Origin: Desulfoluna spongiiphila
GTDB taxonomy: Bacteria > Desulfobacterota > Desulfobacteria > Desulfobacterales > Desulfolunaceae
Assembly (NCBI RefSeq): GCF_900101345.1
Contig: NZ_FMUX01000013.1
Location: forward strand, 1 to 64,000
DNA: 64,000 bases
Reading direction: 5' to 3'
Shown here: piece by piece, positions 23,743 to 33,241 of the stretch
Layout of the letters: each line of letters opens with the position of its first letter
How positions within the stretch are numbered: position 1 is the stretch's first letter
Program-made: the position numbers and the translations under genes
The notes under the pieces: model-generated
The model's input: the letters and a program-made list of their open reading frames with translations, nothing else
Told to the model about the DNA's origin: nothing
Database searches by the model: none

Positions 23743-25905
23743 ATGATGTTTTTGCGTTTGGTGATCGCCGGTACCCTTATCGGCATGATGTGTTCATCGG
23801 GGGTGTTTGCCCTTGAGGGGAACCAGGATGTTTCGGTTTCCGAAAAAAAGGTAAAAGAAGTGACGTTGGAGGAGAGTACGGTCAGGGGCGAATACATAGA
23901 GATAGAGGCTATTAGCAGCACCAAGAATATTAAGGTGATCACTCGGGGAGACATGGAGAATAAGGGGTATGAGAATCTTTCTGAGGTTCTGGACGATGTA
24001 CCGGGAATCAACGTGTCCAAGACGGGGTACGGGGAGATTGACATCCGTGGCCAGGGAAGCCGTACGGCTGGACGGAACATTCAAATCATGGTTGATGGGG
24101 CCCCGATAGGTATTTTGACACAGCACCCGTACAAAACAGACTACAACATCATCCCCGTTGATCAGATTGAGAAAATCGAGATCATCGAGGGAGGCGGCGC
24201 CGTTCTTTACGGTAGCGGTACTGCAGGCGGTGTCATCAATATAACCACAAACCTCAAGGGAATGAATAAACCCCAGAACTCCGTGGGGTATGAGTACGGA
24301 TCTGAAGACCAGCATCGTTGGTTTGCCAATATAGGACTTCAGCCCACGGAGAAGCTCGTGCTCCAGGCCAACTATTCCGCTGATGACTCGGATCTTTATT
24401 TTAAAGATACATTCAAGAAAGGTGAATACGTGGGGCTCGGGGGGGCATACCGCCTCACCGATAATCAGATGATGTCCCTCAAGTACACCCATTATGAGGA
24501 GGAGGGCAAATACGTCTACAACGTTACGGCAGAGAACCTGAAGAAATACGGCAAGGATTATGTGCCCGCCGAGACTCGGGTGACTGTCGGTTACGATGAA
24601 GAGGCTGGAAAATACCTCCGCGAGACAAAGAAACGGTACAACCAGAGCGACAGGGAATCCGAGGGTTTTAAGGCCTCCCACAGCATTAATTTTACCGAAA
24701 ACCTTTCACTTATGACCGATCTGATGTCCCAGAAGGGCTCCTATCGAAATTCTCATTACGAGGATAAGGACATGGACTATGAGACGAAGGGAGCCAAGCT
24801 CAAACTGAACTGGGGGTACGGTGAACAACAAAACCTTTTGTTTGGCGTGGACCGTATCGACCAGAAGGCGTGCCTTACAGTGCCCAAGTACAGGCAGAAA
24901 ACCAAGGACATCTTTGACTATAAAAAAGAGATTAAAGCTGTCTTTATCCACAATAAAAACCGGTTGAGAAATTTTGAGTTCACTCAAGGGCTGCGCTTGG
25001 ACATGACGGATTGGATCACCACCAAACCAGAAGGTGCCGGTACCAAATTTGCTGGCACATCAGCGACATTCGATAACGAGCGCAGAAACGAAGCCTATGA
25101 ACTTTCCTCTGCCTGGCTTTATTCGGATACAGGACGCCTCTTTGCCCGGTACGAACGAGGGTTTACCACGCCGGACGGTATCCAGATGACCGATGATGTG
25201 TATGTAGACCGCAAGAGAAAACTCTACCTGCCCACCGAAGCCGAAGATGAGATTTACGACACCTACGAGATCGGGATGCGGGATTATTTCCTCAACACCT
25301 TTCTCGCCGCCACCGCTTACGTCACCACCACGGACAACGAGTTGAATCGAGTCTCTATTGCAAGCGACATCTCCGGGTCTTCGTGGAAAAAAGACAAAAA
25401 AACCATGAACCTACTGGAGACGAAACGTTACGGTGTGGATTTTTCTGCTGAACACGTGTTCGGAAGGCTCAGGCTCACGGAAGGTTATACCTGGTCCATG
25501 GGAAAAACCGATTACAATAGCAAAGGAAAGGCACTCATCGAGGAGGGCAAGCAGATCGACTGGAGTGACAGCGGACTGCAGAAGGTGCCGGAGCACAAGG
25601 TGGTTCTCACCGCCGATTACGACCTGACCTCCCATCTGACGGCCGGAGTGAAGTACAAATACACCGGCGGGTACGCCAATTATTTTGATGAAGCGAACAA
25701 GCCTGAAGACGAGTTGGTGGATAGTTACGAGACCACGGATCTGAGTCTGCGCTATAGCATGGCCGGTGGTCTCACCCTGTACGGTGGGGTCAACAATCTT
25801 TTTGACGAAACCTATTACCACTACGTGGCCAGTGGTTCTTCATCCTCAACAGTCTGGCCCGCTTTTGGACGGACCTGGTTCGTCGGGGCGAAGTATACCT
25901 TCTAA
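23743..25905 (+). CDS. TonB-dependent outer-membrane receptor
   Basis: About 720 residues from ATG 23743 (AGGAG at 23727-23731). Signal peptide LVIAGTLIGMMCSSGVFA, then the TonB-box region VKEVTLEESTVRGE, the plug domain (GYENLSEVLDDVPGINVSKT, IQIMVDGAPIG, IEKIEIIEGGGAVLYGSGTA, GGVINITT) and a 22-strand barrel ending with the aromatic residue in AFGRTWFVGAKYTF. The plug resembles siderophore/heme receptors. It is transcribed divergently from the DUF3450-ttpC-exbBD-tonB operon, so it is the likely dedicated client. The ligand cannot be told; the nearby HutW-like gene hints at heme. Confidence 0.88.
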   Translation: MMFLRLVIAGTLIGMMCSSGVFALEGNQDVSVSEKKVKEVTLEESTVRGEYIEIEAISSTKNIKVITRGDMENKGYENLSEVLDDVPGINVSKTGYGEIDIRGQGSRTAGRNIQIMVDGAPIGILTQHPYKTDYNIIPVDQIEKIEIIEGGGAVLYGSGTAGGVINITTNLKGMNKPQNSVGYEYGSEDQHRWFANIGLQPTEKLVLQANYSADDSDLYFKDTFKKGEYVGLGGAYRLTDNQMMSLKYTHYEEEGKYVYNVTAENLKKYGKDYVPAETRVTVGYDEEAGKYLRETKKRYNQSDRESEGFKASHSINFTENLSLMTDLMSQKGSYRNSHYEDKDMDYETKGAKLKLNWGYGEQQNLLFGVDRIDQKACLTVPKYRQKTKDIFDYKKEIKAVFIHNKNRLRNFEFTQGLRLDMTDWITTKPEGAGTKFAGTSATFDNERRNEAYELSSAWLYSDTGRLFARYERGFTTPDGIQMTDDVYVDRKRKLYLPTEAEDEIYDTYEIGMRDYFLNTFLAATAYVTTTDNELNRVSIASDISGSSWKKDKKTMNLLETKRYGVDFSAEHVFGRLRLTEGYTWSMGKTDYNSKGKALIEEGKQIDWSDSGLQKVPEHKVVLTADYDLTSHLTAGVKYKYTGGYANYFDEANKPEDELVDSYETTDLSLRYSMAGGLTLYGGVNNLFDETYYHYVASGSSSSTVWPAFGRTWFVGAKYTF

Positions 25906-25989
25906 GGGCTAACGTTGAAAAAGAAGCCTTCTATAGTCAACGTTGAATGAACTGCAGAGCCACAGAAGGCTCTGAAAAGAGGACAAAAC

Positions 25990-26246
25990 ATGTGGCGGTC
26001 AAGGGATGATCCCTGGACCCCAGGTTGCAAATGGTCTCTCCCTTTTTTCTCGGGGTGAGACCATTTGTGCGTTTTTTAGAAAAGGTCAACAATCTGGTAA
26101 CTATACAGCTTGCCTCCGGCGGGTCCTTGTTTTGAAAAAAACTCCGCAACACACATCACGCGAATGCCCCGAGAACGATCGCATAATGGCTGCCTCCATG
26201 CATTCGCCATAGGGTTTCAAGATTCCCCACCTTGCCGCCGGAGGCT
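25990..26246. repeat. Decayed composite repeats and a GCGAATGC/GCATTCGC palindromic element
   Basis: A hairpin CAAATGGTCTCTCCC ... GGGTGAGACCATTTG (26027-26067) lies at the place the covarying hairpin takes in other copies, with a different core. Then TTGCCTCCGGCGGG, and a segment (26149-26220) almost identical to 48123-48196: GCGAATGCCCCGAGAACGAT, GCTGCCTCCATGCATTCGC. The end GCCGCCGGAGGC is at 26234-26245. It fills the gap before the 3' end of the MMPL gene. Confidence 0.7.
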
Positions 26247-26251
26247 CTTTT

Positions 26252-28615
26252 TTACGCCGCATGGCTTTCGAATTGCGAATCGGTTGCTGTCTCCTTGCCG
26301 AAAGGTTTGACTTTAAGCAAAAGGACCGGCGTGACGAACAGGTCGGCGGCCAGGGCCGTCAAGATGCCGATGCCCGTGAGGAGCCCCAGGTGCACGTAGA
26401 CCTTGGCCACCGAGGTGGTATAAACCGAAAAATTGGCGGTGATGATCACCGAGGTCATGCAGATGGCAACCCCGATGGTGTTGAAGGTGCGACGGATGCT
26501 AGTGGCGTAGTTTCCCGTCCTCTGGAATTCCAGGCGGCAGTGGTTGATGAAGTGAATGGTGTCGTCCACGGCAAGGCCCAAAAGCATGGGCATGATGGTG
26601 ATGGTCATCATGTCCAGGGGGATGTCCCCCCACCCCATGAGCCCGCCAATGGCCATGGCAGGGGCAATATTCGGGATCATGGCGATGAGGCCGATTTTGA
26701 TGCTGCCGAAGACCAGCATCATGAGGAGGGTAACCACCCCTAAGGCGATGGCAAAGGAGATGAGCTGGCCCCTGGAGACAATGGTTTGCATAAAGGTGAA
26801 CTTGGCGATGGAACCGGCCATCCCGATGGTGGCATCGGGGAAAAGGCTCTGGGCATGGGCCTTGAGGGATTCGAGTTCACGCTTGGCCTTTGCGGAGTTG
26901 TAATCCCCCATCTCGATCTGCATGCGCAGTCGCTGGTAGTCGTAGTCCACCCATTTTTCCGCCTCGGCCCCGCCGGCGTTTTCATAGAGCAGGAGGAGCT
27001 GTGCCACCATCTGTCGGTTTTCCGGGATGGTATGGAAGGCGTCGTCTCCGCTGTGGAGGGAGCGGTTCATGTCCTTGATGATGGGGATGAGGGAGGTGAC
27101 CCGTTTGGTGAGTTCATACCCTTCGGCTTCTCGGATCAGCTCTGCAAAGGTGTCCAGGTTGGCAGGCGCTTTGGCGTCGCCTGCCTCGGGGAAGGTGACG
27201 GTGAGGTCGTAGGAGTAGAGGGACCCCACCTTGGAGTTGGCCACATGGAAGATCTTTTCCACGTAGGGGATTTTCAGGCCGAAGCTTTTGATGATGTCAA
27301 AGGAGACCTCAAAGCGGTGAAGGCCTGCACTGCAGAGGATGAAGATGCTCATAAAGGCGATGGCCATGGCCGTGGGACGGGCAAGGACTTTGCTGCTGAG
27401 GCCGTTGAGCAGTGCCGTGGTGTGGGCATGGGCTTTGCCCTTTTTGGGCTTGCGATCTTTGCCGAAGCTCAGCACCGAGGGGATGAGCACCAGGGTGAGG
27501 AGAAAGGTGATGCCCACCAGCGCCGATGCCGTGGATCCCGACCACCGGATGGGTCTTACGGGGACGAAGTGAAAGGAGAGCAGGGCCCCGATGGTGGTGA
27601 GGGCGGTGAACAAAAGGGGCCATCCGCATTCGGATACGGCAAAAAAGACCGCCGGCTTTCGTTTTCCGGTCTCTGCCATGTGGCGGTTAAAGAAGCCGAA
27701 AAGGTGGATGGCGTAGCCGATGGCCACGGCAAGGCCCAGATAGATGGGCACAAGGATCATGGAGGGGTCGATTTTCACCCCCAGGTACCCCTGGATGCCG
27801 AAGGTGATGACAATGCTTGACGCCGCGATGAGCATGGGGAGCACCACGCCGGTGAGGGTTCGGATGGCAAGGGCCAGGACGATGATCGTGGCGATCAGGG
27901 AGAGGCCCATGTTCCGGGCGGTCTCTTTTTTGAAAAAGGCGGTTTTGTCAAAGGCAAGGACGGGCAGCCCCGCCCCCCTGGGGTTCAGCGACGCATATTT
28001 TGCCTGGGCGATGATCTTGCTGGCCACCGTGCCGGCGGCGATATCCGGGCCGATGTTGTCGGCGTTGCGCCATTTGTCGGGGTAGGTCTTCATGCGAAGG
28101 AGGATCCAGGTCTGGCGCGAGTCATCGGAGACGATGCGGTTGACGAAGAGTTCCCGGGACAGGGCTTTGGCGCGGATGGTTTCCAGCACTTCCCGGCTTT
28201 GGGGCACCGGGTCGGGCACCAGATCGGAGATGGTGAGCCCCCCTTGGGTCCCTTCTGTGAATTCGCCGTCGGTGATGGAGAGCAAGTCGTCGGAAAAGGG
28301 CACCCTGGCCTTGAGCTCTGCCCCGAGCTGCCGGATCAGGGTGAGCACCTCGGGGGCGAACACATCATCCACCTCCACGAGCACGGCCACGTATTCGTTG
28401 TTGCCGAAGATGGCTTTGAACTCGTCGTCGGCAATTTTCATGGGGTCGTTTTCCAGGAACCAGTTGTCCCATGAGGTGTCGAACTGGATATGCTTCATGC
28501 CGCTGACGCAAAAACCTGTGATAAGGAAGAAAAGAAGGATATTGATCCACCTCAGGCGGACGATGGTCTCCGCCATGCGGTGGAACGCGTGGTTGATTTT
28601 GATGAGGTTGAGCAT
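26252..28615 (-). CDS. MMPL/RND-family export protein
   Basis: 787 residues from ATG 28615, preceded by AGGAGA; the open frame continues upstream but without a site. The protein has the RND superfamily plan: one N-terminal helix (INILLFFLITGFCVSGMKHI), a periplasmic domain (FDTSWDNWFLENDPM), a helix bundle (MILVPIYLGLAVAIGYAIHL, LLFTALTTIGALLSF), a second periplasmic domain and a matching second bundle (IMPMLLGLAVDDTIHFINHC). 'GLAVDDTIHF' is typical of MMPL/HpnN-like lipid or hopanoid exporters. The operon also encodes a LolA-like protein and a beta-barrel, so envelope lipid export is plausible. Confidence 0.85.
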   Translation of the reverse strand: MLNLIKINHAFHRMAETIVRLRWINILLFFLITGFCVSGMKHIQFDTSWDNWFLENDPMKIADDEFKAIFGNNEYVAVLVEVDDVFAPEVLTLIRQLGAELKARVPFSDDLLSITDGEFTEGTQGGLTISDLVPDPVPQSREVLETIRAKALSRELFVNRIVSDDSRQTWILLRMKTYPDKWRNADNIGPDIAAGTVASKIIAQAKYASLNPRGAGLPVLAFDKTAFFKKETARNMGLSLIATIIVLALAIRTLTGVVLPMLIAASSIVITFGIQGYLGVKIDPSMILVPIYLGLAVAIGYAIHLFGFFNRHMAETGKRKPAVFFAVSECGWPLLFTALTTIGALLSFHFVPVRPIRWSGSTASALVGITFLLTLVLIPSVLSFGKDRKPKKGKAHAHTTALLNGLSSKVLARPTAMAIAFMSIFILCSAGLHRFEVSFDIIKSFGLKIPYVEKIFHVANSKVGSLYSYDLTVTFPEAGDAKAPANLDTFAELIREAEGYELTKRVTSLIPIIKDMNRSLHSGDDAFHTIPENRQMVAQLLLLYENAGGAEAEKWVDYDYQRLRMQIEMGDYNSAKAKRELESLKAHAQSLFPDATIGMAGSIAKFTFMQTIVSRGQLISFAIALGVVTLLMMLVFGSIKIGLIAMIPNIAPAMAIGGLMGWGDIPLDMMTITIMPMLLGLAVDDTIHFINHCRLEFQRTGNYATSIRRTFNTIGVAICMTSVIITANFSVYTTSVAKVYVHLGLLTGIGILTALAADLFVTPVLLLKVKPFGKETATDSQFESHAA

Positions 28616-28637
28616 GGGATAATCTCCTGAGGTGATG

Positions 28638-29837
28638 TTAAAAACTGTACTTGGCTTTGACCCAGATCTGGGTGTTGTCTTTGTAGCGGCCGTAGATGCC
28701 GCTTCGGGTGCCTGCAAAGAGGTCTGCCCCGGCCATGGCGTGGAAGCCGTCCGTGATCTCGTAGTCCGCTTCGAAGCGGTTGAAGAGGTCCTGATCATTG
28801 AGGGTGACGTAGCCCATGTTGGAGAGCTCCAGTTTTTCCCGGAACAGCTTTTTGGCGACCCGCAGGGTGAGAAGGCCTCTGGTTTCGTCCTGGACGGTGT
28901 CTTCGTTGTGTCGGACGATGTGCTCTCCCAGGGCCTGAACGGTAAAGGTCCAGTCCTCCCCCGGGTACCAATCGCAGCCCGCAAGGGCTTTGATAAGGGG
29001 CTTTTCAATATCCGGCGCCCCTTGCTCTGCGACGGGAAAGGAGCCGCTGGAGAACCAGGCCGCCTCTCCCCTGACCACAAGGGACCCCAAGGGGACCGAG
29101 ACCGTCATGCCCGCAAAGGAGGTGCGGCGGTAGCCCAAGGGCTCGGGGTCGGTGTCTGCGGCGACCTGAGCGGGCAGGTCGTTCCAGAGGCGGGCCCAGG
29201 AAAAGGTGAGGTCCACCCCGGGAAGGAACCAGCTCGCCCGAACCCCCACTTCGCCATTTTCGAGCGTTTTTTCCGGCTCGGTGGGGGTGGGGTCGGGACC
29301 TGTGCCCACGCGCCATGGGCTGTCCGCTTCGGGGAGCTTCGCCGGCTCGAAAAAGGGAATCAGAACGGTTTCTATGGTGAGGTCGCCCGAGCCTGTGTAC
29401 CTCAGGTTTACGGCGTCGATGGGCATGCGGATTTCATCCAGGTCCCGGGTGGCGTACTCGGTCAGGTCCGAGGGACAGAGGACATCGGTCACCTGGAGGC
29501 CGTCGGAGTTGCCCCAGATGATGATCTGCCGTCCTGCCCGGACATCCCAGCCATCCCCTGCGTAATCCAGGTACCCTTCGTGGAGTCGGACCTCGGAGGA
29601 CTCCTCGTCGATGTGGTTCTCCGAGGCATTCACCGAGGCAAAAAAAGAGGCCTCATCCCGGCTGCCTTCGGTCTCCAGTCTCAGTCGCGTCTCCGAGGCG
29701 AGAAATTCGTGGGGGGATTTCACCTGAACGGCGTGGCGGGTTTCCAGGTACCCCGCAAAGGGCAGGGGCCCTGCTCCTGCCGGTGCCGTGGCCAGAAGCA
29801 GAACGCATGCGGCAACGGCCAGGGGAGGCAACCTCAT
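28638..29837 (-). CDS. Exported outer-membrane beta-barrel-like protein (DUF1302-like)
   Basis: 399 residues with a signal peptide (VAACVLLLATAPAGAG). The mature protein alternates polar and hydrophobic residues in strand-length segments (LETRHAVQVKSPHEFLASET, GYLDYAGDGWDVRAGRQIII, WGNSDGLQVTDVLCPSDLTE) and ends in an aromatic (IWVKAKYSF), which is normal for barrel assembly. RQIIxWG is typical of DUF1302 proteins, which often sit beside MMPL and LolA-like genes. It is 22 bp before the MMPL start and overlaps the upstream gene by 4 bp. Confidence 0.78.
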   Translation of the reverse strand: MRLPPLAVAACVLLLATAPAGAGPLPFAGYLETRHAVQVKSPHEFLASETRLRLETEGSRDEASFFASVNASENHIDEESSEVRLHEGYLDYAGDGWDVRAGRQIIIWGNSDGLQVTDVLCPSDLTEYATRDLDEIRMPIDAVNLRYTGSGDLTIETVLIPFFEPAKLPEADSPWRVGTGPDPTPTEPEKTLENGEVGVRASWFLPGVDLTFSWARLWNDLPAQVAADTDPEPLGYRRTSFAGMTVSVPLGSLVVRGEAAWFSSGSFPVAEQGAPDIEKPLIKALAGCDWYPGEDWTFTVQALGEHIVRHNEDTVQDETRGLLTLRVAKKLFREKLELSNMGYVTLNDQDLFNRFEADYEITDGFHAMAGADLFAGTRSGIYGRYKDNTQIWVKAKYSF

Positions 29838-30640
29838 CGACGCAGGCCCCTGGACAGGGCGTTGACCTTGAATTGGCTGTCTTTCAAACCGGTGTCATAG
29901 CGTACATCCCGAAAGGTCATGAGGGTCGTGTGGTGTTCCACGTGGTTCTCCATGCGCATGGCCGTGACGGTCCAGAAGCCCCCGATCTTTTCCACGGTGT
30001 CCACGGTGTAGGTTTTTAAGTGCCCGTCCTTGTCGTAGTAGTCCGTCTTGACAGGCAGGTCTTTCTCCTTGTCGATCCAGTTGATTTTTTTCGTGTACAT
30101 GTCGGTGGGATCCACGGGCACGGACTCCACCACCCAGCAGTCAACCTCTTTAAACGTCTCTTCCCTGAGGAGGCGGTGGGTGTCTTCGTCCACGTTCCGG
30201 TCACCCATGTCGTCGTAGGTAAAATCCGTCCCCATGAAGTAGTCGTTGGTGGCCTCTCCGCTGATGCGTCGCGTGTTTCTCAAGGCGGGCATGTAGAGCC
30301 ACCGGTCGTCGTCCTTGTCCGGGTCGTCGTAGTCCCAGCTCAGGAAGGCGGTGCCGGCCACATCGGCGGGCTTTTTAAAACGCATGAGCTTTCGGGTGTC
30401 TTTGCCGTAGTCTTTGCGCCAGGAGACAACCTGGCGGATGCGCTGGCGCCCTCGCCGGTTGATGAGGGTCATGGACAGTTCGGAGATGCGGTCGTCCCCG
30501 TCGGGGCATTCGTCTACCCTCACCATGATGTCCCGGCCGGAATACGCTGTGCACTGGGCATCTGAAAGGGGGATAAGAAGACCTGCCAGGAGGGCAAAGG
30601 CGCAAAGTGCCCTGTTTTTTTTTGTGCAGGGTCGGGTCAT
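29834..30640 (-). CDS. LolA-like outer membrane lipoprotein-sorting protein
   Basis: 268 residues. Signal peptide (ALCAFALLAGLLIPLSDA). The conserved core reads RKLMRFKKPADVAGTAFLSW, DRWLYMPALRNTRRISGEAT, DYFMGTDFTYDDMGDR and LKTYTVDTVEKIGGFWTVTA, which is the 'outer membrane lipoprotein-sorting protein' family (LolA-like fold, PF17131 type). It would bind lipid or lipoprotein in the periplasm. It is the first gene of the three-gene operon with the barrel and the MMPL exporter. Confidence 0.85.
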   Translation of the reverse strand: MTRPCTKKNRALCAFALLAGLLIPLSDAQCTAYSGRDIMVRVDECPDGDDRISELSMTLINRRGRQRIRQVVSWRKDYGKDTRKLMRFKKPADVAGTAFLSWDYDDPDKDDDRWLYMPALRNTRRISGEATNDYFMGTDFTYDDMGDRNVDEDTHRLLREETFKEVDCWVVESVPVDPTDMYTKKINWIDKEKDLPVKTDYYDKDGHLKTYTVDTVEKIGGFWTVTAMRMENHVEHHTTLMTFRDVRYDTGLKDSQFKVNALSRGLRR

Positions 30641-30894
30641 TCTATTTACCTCGCTTTTTCGGTGTATGAAAATTATTTGCCAAGGCTAACTTATTGTGCA
30701 TGGTCTTCGTAACAGGGGTTAAAACGGGCCGTCAATATGCGGAGTGCGTATACGCCGTTTCGGGGTATTTAAACTTCCTGAAGGGGTATGGGGACCGGAA
30801 TACTGATGACTTGGAGGGATCGTATGGAGGACATGGGCAAGAGGCCCCTGTCCCCTTTCATGGGGGGACGAGGGCTGGGAAAAGTGCTCGGGGG
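30641..30894. other. Intergenic region between the LolA-like operon and the receptor
   Basis: 254 bp without a gene. It should contain the promoter of the leftward LolA-like operon. A weak hairpin TCCCC-TTTCAT-GGGGGA lies near 30850. I see no clear promoter elements. Confidence 0.35.
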
Positions 30895-32904
30895 TTAAAA
30901 TCGGACGGTGACGCGGGCGCCCCACTCGGCTGGCGGGGAGTAGATGTTGTAGACCCCCGCAAAGTTTAAGGTGTCGTATGTCGTGTCAAACACATTGCGC
31001 CCGTAAAGATAGACATCAAAGGCTTGGGCTTCATACCCCCATTTTACGTTGACCAGTTCGTAGGCATCCCGTTTTGTGGTGTTGGTTTTATCCAGGTACA
31101 TATCCCCGTAGCCGGTGGCATCGACCTGGGCAAAGAGGCCCCGCGCGTCCCGGTAGGCAAGACCGCAGTTGAAGCTGTACCCGGGGGCAAACCGGTTTTC
31201 GTTTCCGCTGTAGTTGCCCAGGGCATCTTCAAAGGTGTCAAAGGTGGTTTCATTGAGACCGATGCCCCCGAAGAGGGTGAAGCTTCTCCCCAGAAGTGCC
31301 GTAAATTCGATCTCTGCTCCCTGGGATGTGGCTTCGGCAGCGTTGGACGTGTAGGTATGGGCAGGGTTTGATGTGGAGATATTTGCCGTGACCTGCATGT
31401 TCGAAATATCCATGTAGTAGAGGTTGACGTTGAGGGTGAGCCGTCGCTGAAGGAGTCGTGATTTAAAACCGATGTCATAGGAATAGAGGGTCTCTTCGTC
31501 ATAGGTCTTCGGATAGCCGGCGATGGCGTAAGGATTGAACCCGCCGGAGCGGTATCCTTTTGCTACGGTGATATAGCCCATGATATCCGGCGTAATGTCA
31601 TAATTTACAGCCACTTTGGGAGACACTTCGTTGTAGGTGTTTTTCTCGTCCAGGTCTCTGTTTTTGTCGTCGAGCTCTTTTTTTTCGTCGTCGTATCGAA
31701 GACCGGCGATGATGTTGAGGCGGGGGGTTACCCCATAGTTGATATGCCCGAAGATGCCGAGGGAGTCTCCGTCAATGGTCTGCAGGATGGCCATGGGCAT
31801 GCTGCCCGTCCACGTTTCATCGATCTCGTTTTCAAAGATGTCGGCATAAAGGCCCATGAGCCAGCTGAGGGCGCCAGATGTGCCGCTGAGGCGAAGCTCC
31901 TGGGAACTCTTTGTGTAGACGTTGTCCAGAAAAAGGTGCCTCTCCAGCATGGGGTTGGAGGTAAAGTCGTTGTCCTGGACCTGTTCACCATGGAATCTCC
32001 GGTGGGTGGTGACGGAATCGATGGCAACGTCGGGGGTGATGTCACCATGAACCTTCAGGCTGGTGAGGTCATTGCTGGAGGTGTTCTCTCCATCGAGGTC
32101 GGAGGCGACCTCCCGGTCGGGTTGGAACCGGTTCCCCAGGCTCCCGGCGCCGTCGTCATATTCCAGGATGCTTTTGATGAGGGTGATGTCCAGGGTGTCG
32201 GTGGGGGTAAGGCGCAGGTTCACCTTTCCATAATTGTTTTTCCGGTCATCCACCTCGTCCCCTGTAAGGATGTTTTTGACGTACCCGTCTTTTTCATAGT
32301 GGTGCAGTGAGACGCCCAGGAAGAGTTTGTCTTCGATGAGGGGCCCGCCGACGGACGCAGAGGCCTCGCGCAGGTTGTCGCTGCCGCCCCGCACGCTCAC
32401 CTTTCGGGTCGGTTCGTTGCTCAATTCCGTTGTAATGATGTTGAGGACACCGGCCTCCGTGTTCTTTCCGTAAAGGGTTCCCTGGGGGCCCTTGAGGACT
32501 TCGATGCGCTCAATGTCAAGAATGGGGTCATTGATGCCGATGCCCATGGTCATCGGGATCCCGTCCACGTAAACACCCATGGTGCTCTCCAGGGTAATGG
32601 CATCGGCAAAAAGGCCGCGGATGGAAGGGGGAGAGGTGGTGGAGAACCCCAGGTCGAACATCATGAGGGATGGGGCGTAATTGGCAACGTCCCGCAGGAC
32701 TCCGATTTCGCGGTCTTCCGTGTCCATGGCGTCAAGAAGGGTGAGGCTGATGGGTATGCTCTGGGGATCTTCACTTTGTTTCTGGGCGGTGATTACCACC
32801 TCTTTCAATGCCCGAGGTTCTGGCCCTTTTTCACCATAAGCGGTGGCGTTGCCGAACACCAGAAGGCAACAGAGAAAAGCCATTGGAATGTTACGCGTGC
32901 GCAT
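30895..32904 (-). CDS. TonB-dependent outer-membrane receptor (FyuA-like)
   Basis: 669 residues. Signal peptide IPMAFLCCLLVFGNATAYG; TonB box region LKEVVITAQKQ; plug with APSLMMFDLGFSTTSPPSIR, MGVYVDGIPM, IERIEVLKGPQGTLYGKNTE and AGVLNIITTE; barrel ending in WGARVTVRF. The plug wording 'VYVDGIP...IERIEVLKGPQGTLYGKNTEAGVLNIIT' groups it with FyuA/pesticin-type siderophore receptors. The thioesterase and the AraC fragment just upstream on the same strand suggest it once belonged to a nonribosomal siderophore locus. Confidence 0.87.
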   Translation of the reverse strand: MRTRNIPMAFLCCLLVFGNATAYGEKGPEPRALKEVVITAQKQSEDPQSIPISLTLLDAMDTEDREIGVLRDVANYAPSLMMFDLGFSTTSPPSIRGLFADAITLESTMGVYVDGIPMTMGIGINDPILDIERIEVLKGPQGTLYGKNTEAGVLNIITTELSNEPTRKVSVRGGSDNLREASASVGGPLIEDKLFLGVSLHHYEKDGYVKNILTGDEVDDRKNNYGKVNLRLTPTDTLDITLIKSILEYDDGAGSLGNRFQPDREVASDLDGENTSSNDLTSLKVHGDITPDVAIDSVTTHRRFHGEQVQDNDFTSNPMLERHLFLDNVYTKSSQELRLSGTSGALSWLMGLYADIFENEIDETWTGSMPMAILQTIDGDSLGIFGHINYGVTPRLNIIAGLRYDDEKKELDDKNRDLDEKNTYNEVSPKVAVNYDITPDIMGYITVAKGYRSGGFNPYAIAGYPKTYDEETLYSYDIGFKSRLLQRRLTLNVNLYYMDISNMQVTANISTSNPAHTYTSNAAEATSQGAEIEFTALLGRSFTLFGGIGLNETTFDTFEDALGNYSGNENRFAPGYSFNCGLAYRDARGLFAQVDATGYGDMYLDKTNTTKRDAYELVNVKWGYEAQAFDVYLYGRNVFDTTYDTLNFAGVYNIYSPPAEWGARVTVRF

Positions 32905-33241
32905 GAGTACGAAGTCCTTCGTTTATCCGGCAGAACCGGAATTTGATGCTGGAATGAGGAAAAGGATCCCTGATCAGCCTTGGAAGCCCCCGGGTGTGTG
33001 TCAACACCTCTGTCTTCTGGTTTTGTTGTTGGTTGGGGGGATGACTTTGTTGGGCTGCCAAATTAATTTTTGGCTCCAAAGAAGTTAGTGTAAGTCATTA
33101 TAAGTGTCAATGCGAAATGTCTTTTGACCCGCTTGTGGAGAAGGAGGGGCTGCCGACATGGGGGAGGCGCCATCCCGGATGTCAGGCATGGCGAATTGAA
33201 GGGCGTGAGGTGATGATTTTTCTTCTGTTTGAATCCTGCGG
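32905..33241. other. Upstream region of the receptor gene
   Basis: 337 bp with no gene. On the reverse strand a perfect TATAAT lies at 33098-33103 and could be the -10 of the leftward receptor, but no good -35 stands at 16-18 bp. An inverted repeat GCCAAA-TTAATT-TTTGGC lies at 33057-33074, between that box and the gene, where a regulator could bind. Confidence 0.35.

Noticed and set aside
26786..27820. 344-codon forward open frame opposite the MMPL gene
   Set aside because: Antisense to conserved RND transmembrane motifs; no own family features.
28615..29080. 155-codon N-terminal extension of the MMPL open frame
   Set aside because: It overlaps the DUF1302-like gene, has no ribosome site, and the start at 28615 has AGGAGA and begins right at the first conserved helix.
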